Assembly (NCBI GenBank): GCA_963732765.1
Contig: CAVTAS010000010.1
Location: forward strand, 434,001-498,000
DNA length: 64,000 bases
Direction of reading: 5' to 3'
DNA from: JANYHF01 sp963732765
Lineage (GTDB): Bacteria; Pseudomonadota; Alphaproteobacteria; Rhizobiales; Hyphomicrobiaceae
Below are positions 1 through 8,245 of the stretch, one piece after another. The notes beneath the pieces were generated by a model. It worked only from the letters and a program-made list of their open reading frames with translations, did no database searches and was not told the DNA's origin. A program made the position numbers and the translations under genes. Within the stretch, counting starts at the first letter, position 1. Each line of letters opens with the position of its first letter.

Positions 1-722
1 AGCCCGCTGCGGCGCCGAAGGTCGTGACACGCAAGATTGTGGCGGCAGTCGAAGAGCCCGCTGCAGACGGTGCGGAAATTCCTCCCAATGCCGTGGAGAT
101 CCCTGTCAGCGTCGAGGCCGCCGTCGCCGAAACGTCGACTTGGGGCAGCAAGCCGGTTGCCGAGAAGGCCAGCAACGGCAAGAAAATGAAGGGCGCAGCC
201 GAACTCACGGTTGCCGAACAGCCAGCAGAACCGGCCGTCGCGCCCGAAGAGCTGCCGTGGAAAAACGCGGCGGCGCCTCAGGCAGCAAAGACCATGGCGG
301 TGTCTCAAGACACGCCCGTCGATTCCATGTTTGGCAGCCTGTTTGGCGTGGCATCGACCAGCCCCACGCCGGCAGCGGTCAGCGCCCCTGCGCCCGAACC
401 AGCGCCCGAGCAAGTTGCCAGCACCGCGCCTGCCGCTGCTCCCGCGCCAAAGCCCTCAGTCAAACCGTCCAAAGGAACCGTTTTCCTGCAAGTCGCCTCA
501 CTGCGCTCGCCCAAAGAGGCCGACGCCCTCGCCGCCAAACTCACAGCTGAACAGGCCAAAGTCCTCGGCGGCGTCGGCACGCGCGTCAAGTCCGTGGTGC
601 TCGGCAACATGGGCACCTTTTATGCCGTTCACGTCGGCCCGGTCGCTACCGCCGCTGCCGGCGAGGGGCTATGCAAAAAACTCCGAGGCAACGGTGTCGA
701 CTGTTTCATAGCAACGCCCTAA
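1..722 (+). CDS. SPOR-domain protein, C-terminal part (gene enters from left edge)
   Basis: The reading frame is open to the first base of the window, so the true start lies upstream and only the C-terminal part is present; the internal GTG at 24 is not a convincing start. The visible protein is low-complexity and Ala/Pro/Glu-rich for about 155 residues. It then enters a compact C-terminal domain starting around GTVFLQVASLRSPKEA and containing YAVHVGPV, which is the SPOR (peptidoglycan-binding, division-site) fold with its typical F-x-V-Q-V-A-S entry strand. A Pro/Ala linker before a terminal SPOR domain is usual for envelope or division proteins. Any membrane anchor or catalytic domain would lie outside the window, so the specific role cannot be said. 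Confidence 0.75.
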   Translation, partial: PAAAPKVVTRKIVAAVEEPAADGAEIPPNAVEIPVSVEAAVAETSTWGSKPVAEKASNGKKMKGAAELTVAEQPAEPAVAPEELPWKNAAAPQAAKTMAVSQDTPVDSMFGSLFGVASTSPTPAAVSAPAPEPAPEQVASTAPAAAPAPKPSVKPSKGTVFLQVASLRSPKEADALAAKLTAEQAKVLGGVGTRVKSVVLGNMGTFYAVHVGPVATAAAGEGLCKKLRGNGVDCFIATP

Positions 723-783
723 ACTGTGACCGCGCTTGGATCGCAAGGTCCCAGCGGGCGGAACGAGCGGGGCGAGGCATCAC

Positions 784-1554
784 ATGAAGCCTGACGAGCA
801 GCGGACAGCTTCAGGTGGCCCTGGCCGGGACGGTCGCAGCAGCGGCAAGCCCGATGCGAGCGGCGATGCGCCCAACCCGATCCGCCTGATGTCGCGCTTG
901 CGCAACTACTTCCTCACCGGGCTCATCATTGCCGGGCCGCTCGCTGTCACGCTCTCGATCGTGTGGTGGTGCGTCAATCTGGTCGATGGTTGGGTGAAGC
1001 CGATTGTTCCGGACATCTATGCTTGGCTGCGCGCCATTGTCCCGACGGCCTACCTGCCGACCGGGACGTCGCTTCCCGGTATCGGACTGCTGACGGCGGT
1101 TATCGGCCTCACCGTGATCGGCGCGCTGGCCGCCAATCTGCTCGGCCGCACACTGCTCAGCTACGCCGAGTTCTTTGTCGGCGGCATTCCCGTGCTGCGC
1201 TCGGTCTACAAACCGGTAAAGCAGATCTTCGAAACGGTGCTGAGCAAGGGCGACAGCAATTTCCGCAAGGCCGGCTTGATCGAGTTTCCTCGCAAGGGCG
1301 TCTTCTCTCTGGTGTTCGTATCGGGCGAAACACGCGGCGAAATCCCCACCAAGCTGCCGCAGGGTGAAGACATGATCACCGTCTTCATGCCCAGCTGCCC
1401 GCCCACCTCCGGCTTCTTGATGTTTGTGCGCCGCAGCGAACTGATCGTGCTCGACATGAGCGTGGAAGAGGCCGCCAAAATGGTGCTGTCGGCCGGCATC
1501 GTCTCGCCGGAGTGGCAGTACGAGGGCGGCGTCTTGACGCCAGCGGGGGCCTGA
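784..1554 (+). CDS. DUF502 family membrane protein
   Basis: A 256-residue protein with an N-terminal polar tail and then two hydrophobic segments: roughly FLTGLIIAGPLAVTLSIVWW and a second one through IGLLTAVIGLTVIGALAANL. These are followed by the conserved DUF502 core, including VGGIPVLRSVYKPVKQIFE and the P-S-C-P-P-T-S-G-F motif. ATG 784 is preferred over the upstream TTG at 736 because a GCGAGG ribosome site sits before it. The family is widespread in proteobacteria and its molecular function is not established. The TfoX-like gene starts two bases after this stop, so the two are probably co-transcribed. Confidence 0.85.
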   Translation: MKPDEQRTASGGPGRDGRSSGKPDASGDAPNPIRLMSRLRNYFLTGLIIAGPLAVTLSIVWWCVNLVDGWVKPIVPDIYAWLRAIVPTAYLPTGTSLPGIGLLTAVIGLTVIGALAANLLGRTLLSYAEFFVGGIPVLRSVYKPVKQIFETVLSKGDSNFRKAGLIEFPRKGVFSLVFVSGETRGEIPTKLPQGEDMITVFMPSCPPTSGFLMFVRRSELIVLDMSVEEAAKMVLSAGIVSPEWQYEGGVLTPAGA

Positions 1555-1556
1555 CG

Positions 1557-1886
1557 ATGGCGACGGCGCAAGGCACGGTGGACTTCATTCTCGACCAGCT
1601 TGCCTCGGTCGGCGATGTCAGCGCGCGCAAAATGTTCGGTGAGTACGGCGTTTACAGCGGCGGCCGAATGGTCGCCCTGATTTGCGATGACCAATTGTTC
1701 GTGAAGCCCACCGCCGTTGGACGGGCCTTCGCTGGTGAAATCGAGGAGGCCCCGCCTTATCCCGGCGCCAAGCCATGCCTGCTGATCTCGGCGGACCAGA
1801 TCGAGGATAGCAAGTGGCTGTCGGAGCTGATCAGGCTGTCCGCAACGGAGCTGCCGCTGCCGAAGAAAAAGACCATCAAGAGCTGA
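1557..1886 (+). CDS. TfoX N-terminal-domain protein
   Basis: A 109-residue protein that is essentially a single TfoX_N domain. It has the hallmark sequence SARKMFGEYGVYSGGRMVALICDDQLFVKP near the N-terminus (shown here only as family markers MFGEYGVY and DDQLFVKPT) and a conserved PGAKPCLLI stretch. It lacks the C-terminal TfoX domain of the gamma-proteobacterial competence regulator. Stand-alone TfoX_N proteins are common in Rhizobiales and have no proven role in competence. The start is ATG 1557, directly after the DUF502 stop. Confidence 0.85.
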   Translation: MATAQGTVDFILDQLASVGDVSARKMFGEYGVYSGGRMVALICDDQLFVKPTAVGRAFAGEIEEAPPYPGAKPCLLISADQIEDSKWLSELIRLSATELPLPKKKTIKS

Positions 1887-2027
1887 GCACCGTAGTGGAC
1901 CGACCACCAAAGTGTATGCGGCCACCTTTACGGCCAATTTCCTGGACTAGAACCATCTCAGATGACTGCTGCCAAGCAGCCGCGACGCGCGATGTGCGCT
2001 GAGCGCAGGAATGGAGAGGTTTTTGCG

Positions 2028-4595
2028 ATGACTTTTGGATCATTCCGGCTTTGGTCTGTGCGGGGCCTGACACTGGCGCTACTGGTGTTGCCGCTGGCTC
2101 TGGCGCAGCGCGCCGCCGACGCCGAGGACGTACCAGCGGCCGCAGAGCTGCCGCAACCCTGTATCGAGGCAGGAGTGACGGCTCAGGACGCTTGCGACGC
2201 ACTGCTGGCGGATCAGGATGCTGCGGCCCAGAAAGCTGCGACAAAGAAGGCAGCCAAGGAAAAAGCCGCCGCAGACCAAGCCGCTGCTGAGAAAGCGGCT
2301 GCCGAACAGGCCGCCGCAGAACAGGCGGCAACCGAAAAGGCGGCTGCTGATCAAGCCGCTGCCGACAAAGCGGCCGCGGACAATGCCTCCTCCGAAAAGG
2401 CTGCGGCGATGAAGGCTGCGGCCGATCAGGCGGCGGCAGACCAAGCGGCTGCCGACAAGGCGGCGGCAGATCAAGCAGCAGCGGACGAAGCTGCTGCAGA
2501 ACAAGCGGCTGCCGCCAAGGCCGAAACCGATGCAGCTGCGACTAAGAAATCTGCGGCAAAGAAGGCTGCTGCGGACAAGGCCGCGGCCGATCAGGCGGCG
2601 GCTGACCAAGCGGCGGCTGACCAGGCCGCAGCCGACAAGGCCGCAGCCGACCTGGCAGAAGCCGATGCCAATGCGGCCAAAACTGCGGCCGCCCAAAAGG
2701 CTGCAGCCGACAAGGCCGCAGCAGATCAGGCCGAAACGCCTGCCGAGCCGCCGGCACAACCAGCTGTCACGGCTGCCAAGCCCGTCAAGAAGCGCCAGCC
2801 CACCGGGCTCTCGCAAGAATGCATCGATGCCGGCCTGACCGATGCCGAGCAGTGCGACGCAATGCGCGCCATCGCTGGCCAGAAGGCCAAGACCCCCGAC
2901 CCCGCGCCGGCCATCGACGCGGTTGTAGCGCCCGAGCCGGCAGCCCCTGCCGTCGAACTTCCGGCCGCTGCTCCGGTCGAGCCAGCCGTGGTGGCCGCCC
3001 CTGCCCTCCCCGACATCGGGCCTGGCTTGGCGGCTGCCGCCAAGTCGTACAACCGCAGTGTCGCCGTTCTGGGCAAAGCTGGGGCCGATGCCGCGACCGC
3101 CGAGAAAGCCCGCGCCAAGCTCAAGTCCGTTCAGGCGGAAATCGACACGCTGTGCAAGTCGAACAACTTCACATCGGCCGACCAGTGTCTGGCGCAGTAT
3201 GCCATCCAGCTGTCGCCGCTTCCGGCCGCCGATGGGGGGCAAGTCGCTGCCGTCGCGCCGGTGCAGCCGGTGGAGGTGATCAAGGCACTTCCCAAGGGTG
3301 TCACCCAGGAAGACGTCGCCCCGCTGCTCGACAGCGCCAAGGATCAGGTGGCCGTAGCCGATGCCGTCAAGGCTGGTGCGGCGCAGCCCGCGCCGGTAGC
3401 TCAAACGGCGGCGCCCGTGGCTGTCTCGACAGCGCCACCGCCCAAGAGCGACAAGGCCGCACAGACCGGCCTCAAGGTTGCAGCAGTTGCGCCGATCGAC
3501 GCGCAGAAGGGTCAACAGATCGCTGCTGACGCCGTCGGCCAGGTGCAGGTTCCCCAGAACGTCACCATCGTCAATCAGACGGTGATCAACAACACGACCA
3601 ACACGACGACCAACAACGTCACGACAAACAACACCACCAACATCCAGAAGAACGATGGCGCGGGCGTTCTGGTCTCCGGCGTGACCGGCGATCCGGGCAA
3701 GCGCAATCGCAAGCCCATTGGCGGCGGCGCCAAGCAGGCCAGCAACCCGATCGGGCTCTCCTTCGGCATCGTCGTGCAGCTGGGTAATCAGCTGATCATC
3801 AACAGCCCGGCCCGTGACGAGCGCCGCATCGCCTATGCCAGCCAGGATCGTACGACCTTCGAGCGCCTGCCGGGCCAACGGTTTCGCGAGACCATCACGC
3901 GGCCCGATGGAGTGCGGATCGTTACCATCTACAATCGCAACGGCGACATCCTGCGCCGTTCGCGCTTCGACTCACGCGGCCTAGAGATTGTGCTCGCCTA
4001 TTTCGACGAGCAGCACGACGAGGACCTGCTGCAGTGGCGCGATCCTGGCGAGGAGCTGCCGCCGCTTCGGCTGCGCATTCCCGCGCGTGAGTATGTGCTG
4101 GATTCGGACCGGGCCGAGGAGGTGCAAGTGCAGCGCTTCTTCGCCCAGCCGCCGGTCGAGCGCGTGCGCCGGCTCTACTCGATCAACGAGGTGAAACGCT
4201 CCTCGCGCATCCGCGACATGGTGCGGCGTCTGGAGATCGGCAATCTCAGCTTCGATACTGGTGCCGCGACCATCTCGCAGGATCAGGTGCGCAACCTCAG
4301 CAAGGTTGCCGGCGCGATGCTGCAGCTCCTGAAGAAGAACCCCGCAGAGACCTTTCTGATCGAAGGCCATACCGACGCAGTCGGTCCGGATATCTCGAAC
4401 TTGCGGCTCTCGGACGCCCGCGCGACGACCATCGCGGAGATCTTGACCGACTACTACCGCGTCCCGCCCGAAAACCTGGCCACCCAGGGCTACGGCGAGC
4501 GCTATCTGAAGATCAACACCGATTTCGCCGAGCGGCTGAACCGGCGCGTGACGGTGCGGCGGATTACATCGCTCGTGACGGTGGCGCGGAACTGA
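2028..4595 (+). CDS. OmpA-family outer-membrane/peptidoglycan protein with long Ala-rich repeat
   Basis: An 855-residue exported protein. Residues 1-30 form a signal peptide (LTLALLVLPLALAQ). Residues about 65-245 are a TolA-like, strongly helical repeat of A-A-A-D-K/Q units, probably a coiled coil across the periplasm. A second Ala/Pro-rich region follows, then an Asn/Thr-rich segment near 510-545, and finally a canonical OmpA C-terminal domain at about 735-850 with the EGHTDAVG and NRRVTVRR peptidoglycan-binding motifs. Three short Cys-x8/11-Cys modules recur (near residues 45, 262 and 378). ATG 2028 follows a GGAGAGG ribosome site; the in-frame ATG at 1962 would put 22 residues ahead of the signal peptide. 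A bidirectional terminator lies just downstream. Confidence 0.85.
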   Translation: MTFGSFRLWSVRGLTLALLVLPLALAQRAADAEDVPAAAELPQPCIEAGVTAQDACDALLADQDAAAQKAATKKAAKEKAAADQAAAEKAAAEQAAAEQAATEKAAADQAAADKAAADNASSEKAAAMKAAADQAAADQAAADKAAADQAAADEAAAEQAAAAKAETDAAATKKSAAKKAAADKAAADQAAADQAAADQAAADKAAADLAEADANAAKTAAAQKAAADKAAADQAETPAEPPAQPAVTAAKPVKKRQPTGLSQECIDAGLTDAEQCDAMRAIAGQKAKTPDPAPAIDAVVAPEPAAPAVELPAAAPVEPAVVAAPALPDIGPGLAAAAKSYNRSVAVLGKAGADAATAEKARAKLKSVQAEIDTLCKSNNFTSADQCLAQYAIQLSPLPAADGGQVAAVAPVQPVEVIKALPKGVTQEDVAPLLDSAKDQVAVADAVKAGAAQPAPVAQTAAPVAVSTAPPPKSDKAAQTGLKVAAVAPIDAQKGQQIAADAVGQVQVPQNVTIVNQTVINNTTNTTTNNVTTNNTTNIQKNDGAGVLVSGVTGDPGKRNRKPIGGGAKQASNPIGLSFGIVVQLGNQLIINSPARDERRIAYASQDRTTFERLPGQRFRETITRPDGVRIVTIYNRNGDILRRSRFDSRGLEIVLAYFDEQHDEDLLQWRDPGEELPPLRLRIPAREYVLDSDRAEEVQVQRFFAQPPVERVRRLYSINEVKRSSRIRDMVRRLEIGNLSFDTGAATISQDQVRNLSKVAGAMLQLLKKNPAETFLIEGHTDAVGPDISNLRLSDARATTIAEILTDYYRVPPENLATQGYGERYLKINTDFAERLNRRVTVRRITSLVTVARN

Positions 4596-4624
4596 ACGTT
4601 TCAGTTCGCGCTCCCAGGCAAACA

Positions 4625-4660
4625 AAAAGCCCGGCTGACGTCATCGCCAGCCGGGCTTTT
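4625..4660. terminator. bidirectional rho-independent terminator
   Basis: A perfect 13-bp stem, AAAAGCCCGGCTG pairing with CAGCCGGGCTTTT, has a 10-nt loop. It is flanked by A and T runs on both sides, so it can end both the rightward OmpA-family transcript and the convergent leftward decarboxylase transcript. Confidence 0.9.
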
Positions 4661-4683
4661 ATTCGAATCAATAGCGCGACCGC

Positions 4684-5900
4684 TTACCCAGCCAGCACGC
4701 GCTCGACTTCGATCACTTCGGCGGGGCCGTAACCGTTGAAGCGCGTGCTCGTCGCCGTGCCGTAGGCGCCCAGCGGGCCGAACTCGACGAAGTCGCCTTC
4801 GGCGATGTCGGCCGGCAGGTTGATGGCGTGCGGCAGCACATCCAGCGGGTCGCAGGTCGGGCCGTAGATCTTGAAGGGCGCATCAGCCCCCGCCATCTCG
4901 CGTCCCGAGGCAATCGCGCGGCAGAACGGCTGGATCGAGGGCACCTGATAGACTTCCATCAGCGAACCGTAGATGCCGTCGTTGAGATAGATCTCGCGCG
5001 TGTCGTGCTTGACCAGCTTGACTCGGGCCAGGACCGACGTCGAATTGGCGACCAGGCCACGGCCGGGTTCGCACTCCAGCGGCGGCACGAAGTCGGCGCC
5101 GAAGGCTTCGGCGGCGGCGGCTGAAATGGCCTCGAAGTAGTTCGTCAGCTTGGGCGAATGCGTGCCGACGTAGCGGGATGGAAAGCCGCCGCCGACATTC
5201 AGACCATGCAGACGCACGCCAGCGCCGAGCGCGATCTCGGCGGCGGCACGGATGTGCTTGGCCCAAATCGCGGGATCGCCGCATTGCGAGCCGACGTGGA
5301 AAGTCAGCAAAGGCTTGGCGCCACGCGCGACGACGTGTCGAAGCAGCACCTTTGCCTGCTCGACATCGGCGCCGAACTTGGTCGAGAAATCGTGGGCCGA
5401 GGCGGCGTGCTTGGGCAGCTTGAAGCGAATCGCAATTTCCAAGACTCTCGGCGTCGCCGGCGACCTCGACGATCTTGTCGATTTCCTGCACGCAGTCGGC
5501 CGCGAAACGTACGCAGCCGAATTCGTGGGCAGCGAGAGCGATCTCGTTCCTACCCTTGACGGGATTGTGGTAGTGGAACACGGCGCGCGGCGCATGGACG
5601 CGCACGGCGACCATTTCCTCGACCGAGGCGACATCATATGTGTTCAGTCCGCCAGACGCCAACGTGGCGAGCACATGGGCGCCATCGTTGGATTTGACCG
5701 CATAGCTGACCTCGCCGGGGAAGCCGGCGACGTAGGCGTCGAGCGTAGCCAGGAGTGTCGAAGGGGAGAAACAGTGGACAGGTGAGTCTAGGAAGCAGAT
5801 AGGCAGCCAGTTCAGCGGCGTCGCCATAGCTCTGCGCAAGGTGTTCGCTGCCGATCGTCTGCAGCTCCGACGTCAGTGCACCCATCAGGCGCTGTTTCAT
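4684..5900 (-). CDS. fold-III PLP ornithine/diamino-acid decarboxylase, two frameshifts as sequenced
   Basis: Read with two single-base corrections, this encodes about 404 residues of a group IV (alanine-racemase-fold) basic amino acid decarboxylase. Visible motifs are the PLP-lysine site SYAVKSN, the glycine loop GGGFPSRY, ECEPGRG, and GPTCDPLDVL carrying the catalytic Cys-Asp pair of ornithine decarboxylases. Translation starts at ATG 5900 behind a strong AAGGAGG site. The frame shifts near 5791-5792 (one extra base in GG, between AAYLL and DSPVHCF) and again at about 5446 (one extra base between VAGDAE and VLEIAIRFK). Everything else is intact, which favours sequencing error. The expected product is putrescine or cadaverine. 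It is divergent from an Lrp-family regulator. Confidence 0.8.
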
Positions 5901-6061
5901 TGAACGACATCCTCCTTGTGGTAGGGGCTTCGGGATCGAAGCTGACCGAATCAGTCAAAACGAATTTGTCGATAAGATCATCGAAGGGCCGCACGGATAC
6001 GACCCCTCGATACGCAGGTGCAAGTGCTAATGTCCGTCGGATTGAGACTGGGACCGTCAAA

Positions 6062-6502
6062 ATGACGAAACTGCTGACGGACAAGGACCGCGAGCTGTTG
6101 GCGCTGCTGCGGGTGAACGCGCGCGAGCCGGTGGCGAGCTTGGCCCGCAAGCTGCAAATTTCGCGCACCACAGTGCAGGACAGATTGCGCCGGTTGGAGC
6201 AGACAAAAGTCATTGAGGGGTATGCGCTGCGTCTGACCGAAGATGCCTCGGTAACAGGCATCAAAGCGTTCGTGACGGTGGAGGTGGAACCGCGCAAGAC
6301 CCAGGAGGTGTCGCGCGCCCTGGCCAAAGTGCCGCAACTGATCTCGCTGCATACCGTCAGCGGCAAGTTCGACCTGATGGCCGTGGTGGGCGCGGCCAAC
6401 GCCGACGATCTCGACGGTGTGCTCGACCGCATCGGCGAAGTGCCCGGCGTGACGGGGACGGAGAGCGCGATCATCCTGTCGACCAAACTTGATAGGCGCT
6501 GA
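6062..6502 (+). CDS. Lrp/AsnC-family transcriptional regulator
   Basis: A 146-residue protein with an N-terminal winged helix-turn-helix (LTDKDRELLALLRVNAREP to SRTTVQDRLRRLE) and a C-terminal RAM/AsnC ligand-binding domain (AFVTVEVEPRK, SGKFDLMAVVGA). The start ATG 6062 is preferred; the frame is open further upstream, but that portion does not look coding. It is transcribed divergently from the PLP decarboxylase with about 160 bp between them. That is the usual layout for an Lrp-type protein controlling an amino-acid catabolic gene, so it probably senses a basic amino acid. The ligand is inferred from position only. Confidence 0.88.
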   Translation: MTKLLTDKDRELLALLRVNAREPVASLARKLQISRTTVQDRLRRLEQTKVIEGYALRLTEDASVTGIKAFVTVEVEPRKTQEVSRALAKVPQLISLHTVSGKFDLMAVVGAANADDLDGVLDRIGEVPGVTGTESAIILSTKLDRR

Positions 6503-6511
6503 GGCCCAAAC

Positions 6512-6552
6512 TCTCCTCTCCCCCTCGCTTCTTCAGCGAGGGGGAGAGGAGA
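6512..6552. repeat. 18-bp perfect inverted repeat (intergenic palindrome)
   Basis: TCTCCTCTCCCCCTCGCT pairs exactly with AGCGAGGGGGAGAGGAGA across a 5-nt loop, just after the Lrp gene. There is no U-tract, so it is not a standard terminator. It belongs to the pyrimidine-rich CTCTCCCC palindromes scattered through this intergenic region. Confidence 0.7.
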
Positions 6553-6634
6553 CCGCGTCTCCTGCGCGGAGGCGCAAAAGCAAATGGGCAGCGCGTTTCA
6601 GCGCAAGAGCCACGCGGTCGGTGAGGGGCAGGAG
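6548..6634 (-). repeat. dispersed repeat, copy 1 (inverted relative to 9526-9612)
   Basis: The reverse complement contains CTGAAACGCGCTGCCC followed by TTGCTTTTGCGCCTCCGC. The second copy lies about 3 kb to the right in the opposite orientation. Over the best 59 bases roughly 52 match by eye. The pair brackets the protease and PqiA-like genes. Confidence 0.6.
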
Positions 6635-6853
6635 CTTGTTCAGTCCCTCTCACGACCTGTACGGAGCAAGCGGCTGCCCCTCACCTGTCGCTGGTTCCTC
6701 GCCTTACGGCTCGGGCGACATCCTCTCCCCCAAAGGTGGGGGAGAGGAAAGGCGCGCTTCGCGCTCTGAAAACTGCCGGGTTGGAGCTGACACCCCAGCC
6801 AAATGTTGTGCTACGACCATGCCAAATCGTTGTCGCCTAACGGATCACGCCAC

Positions 6854-8245
6854 ATGTCACCAGGATTGCTGCCGCGTTGCCTGCTCGCTCTCGCACTCAC
6901 CGCCATGCCTGCCCTGGCCGCCGAAGTTCCCGCCAGCCAGCAGCAGATGCAGCTCTCGTTTTCCCCGCTGGTGAAGGCGACCGCCCCGGCCGTCGTCAAC
7001 GTCTACGTCACCCGGCGGGTGAAGGAGTTCGTCTCGCCCTTCGGCAGCGATCCGTTCTTCCGCGAGTTCTTCGGCGGTGACGTCGGGGTACCGCGCGAGC
7101 GCATGGAGAACTCGCTGGGCTCGGGCGTCATCGTCAGCGAGGACGGGCTGATCATGACCAACAATCACGTCGTGAAAGGCGGCGGCGACGCCGAGATACG
7201 GGTGGCGTTGGCCGACAAGCGCGAGTTCGACGCCCGCATCATCCTGCGCGACGAAAAGCTCGATCTCGCGGTGCTGCGCTTGACGACGCAAGAGCGCAAG
7301 TTCCCGCATCTCGATTTCGACGACAGCGATGCAGTCGACGTCGGAGATCTGGTGCTGGCGATCGGCGATCCGTTCGGCGTCGGGCAGACTGTCACCAGCG
7401 GCATCATTTCCGCCCTGGCGCGCGGCCGCGGCAATACGGCGGATGCGCAGTATTTCATCCAGACCGACGCAGCCATCAATCCCGGCAATTCCGGCGGCGC
7501 GCTGATCAACATGAACGGCAAACTGATCGGCATCAACACAGCGATTGTGTCGCGCTCGGGCGGCTCGCAGGGCATTGGCCTGGCGATCCCGTCCAACCTG
7601 GTGAAGGTGTTCCTCACCAGCGCCATTACCGGCAAGGCCATCGCCAAGCCCTGGCTGGGCGCGGCCCTGATGCCGGTGACGCGCGAGATCGCGCAGACGC
7701 TGAAACTGGAAAAGGTGACCGGCGTGCTGGTGGCCGATGTCGATCCGTCCGGGCCGGCGGCCAAGGCCGGGCTGGCGCCGCAGGACGTCGTGATCGGCAT
7801 CGATGGGGCGCTGGTGGAGGACGCCGCAGGGCTGGCCTACCGGCTCGACACCAAAGGGGTGGGCGCGACAGCCAAACTCGTGGTGCTGCGCGACGGCAAG
7901 CAGGTCAGCCTGGACTTGCCGCTGGTGGAGGCCCCGCAGCCGGTGGCCGTGAACCTCACTGGCCCACACCCCTTCGACGGCGCCAAAGTCTCCGATGTCG
8001 CGCTCTCGACCCTCGGTCGCAATGCCACCAGCACGGATGTGTCCGGCGTCGCGATTATCGATGTCCAAACCGGATCGATTGCCCAGAGCCTGGGTTTCCG
8101 CCCCGGCGACGTGGTGGTGCGCGTCAACCGTTACCGCGTGCGCGGCGTTGGCGATCTGCAGCGCCTGCTAAAAAACCCGCAGCGGGTTTGGCGCCTGGAC
8201 GTCAAACGCGGCGACCAGATCTATCAAATGACGGTTCCGGGGTGA
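6854..8245 (+). CDS. DegP/HtrA-type periplasmic serine protease
   Basis: A 463-residue exported protease of the trypsin-like S1C family. It has a signal peptide (PRCLLALALTAMPALAA) and a protease domain with the catalytic triad visible as His105 (TNNHVV), Asp137 (KLDLAVL) and Ser213 (GNSGGA). Two PDZ-like regions follow, around residues 270-360 and 375-455. The length fits DegQ/MucD-type enzymes. ATG 6854 is preferred over upstream ATG 6803 because it places the signal peptide at the N-terminus. It would degrade or refold misfolded envelope proteins. The stop overlaps the end of the convergent PqiA-like gene by 22 bases. Confidence 0.92.
   Translation: MSPGLLPRCLLALALTAMPALAAEVPASQQQMQLSFSPLVKATAPAVVNVYVTRRVKEFVSPFGSDPFFREFFGGDVGVPRERMENSLGSGVIVSEDGLIMTNNHVVKGGGDAEIRVALADKREFDARIILRDEKLDLAVLRLTTQERKFPHLDFDDSDAVDVGDLVLAIGDPFGVGQTVTSGIISALARGRGNTADAQYFIQTDAAINPGNSGGALINMNGKLIGINTAIVSRSGGSQGIGLAIPSNLVKVFLTSAITGKAIAKPWLGAALMPVTREIAQTLKLEKVTGVLVADVDPSGPAAKAGLAPQDVVIGIDGALVEDAAGLAYRLDTKGVGATAKLVVLRDGKQVSLDLPLVEAPQPVAVNLTGPHPFDGAKVSDVALSTLGRNATSTDVSGVAIIDVQTGSIAQSLGFRPGDVVVRVNRYRVRGVGDLQRLLKNPQRVWRLDVKRGDQIYQMTVPG

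Larger units (their letters stand above)
6503..6853. other. 351-bp gene-free spacer made of dispersed repeats
   Basis: No credible gene. It holds the 18-bp palindrome at 6512-6552, a second palindrome at about 6721-6748 (CCTCTCCCCC facing GGGGGAGAGG), and, between about 6548 and 6634, a sequence that recurs inverted at about 9526-9612. Short open frames here are by-products of the repeats. Confidence 0.7.

Noticed and set aside
2220..2750. CRISPR-like or direct-repeat array
   Set aside because: The period matches codons for the A-A-A-D-Q/K repeat, with no uniform repeat-spacer pattern.
2079..3878. 599-codon open frame on the minus strand
   Set aside because: It lies wholly under the OmpA-family gene; the alanine-rich, high-GC repeat keeps the opposite strand open. 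The translation is a Gly/Arg/Leu/Cys repeat without domains.
6471..6653. 60-codon minus-strand frame and its look-alike at 9456-9662
   Set aside because: The two share protein similarity only because they run through the two copies of the dispersed repeat.
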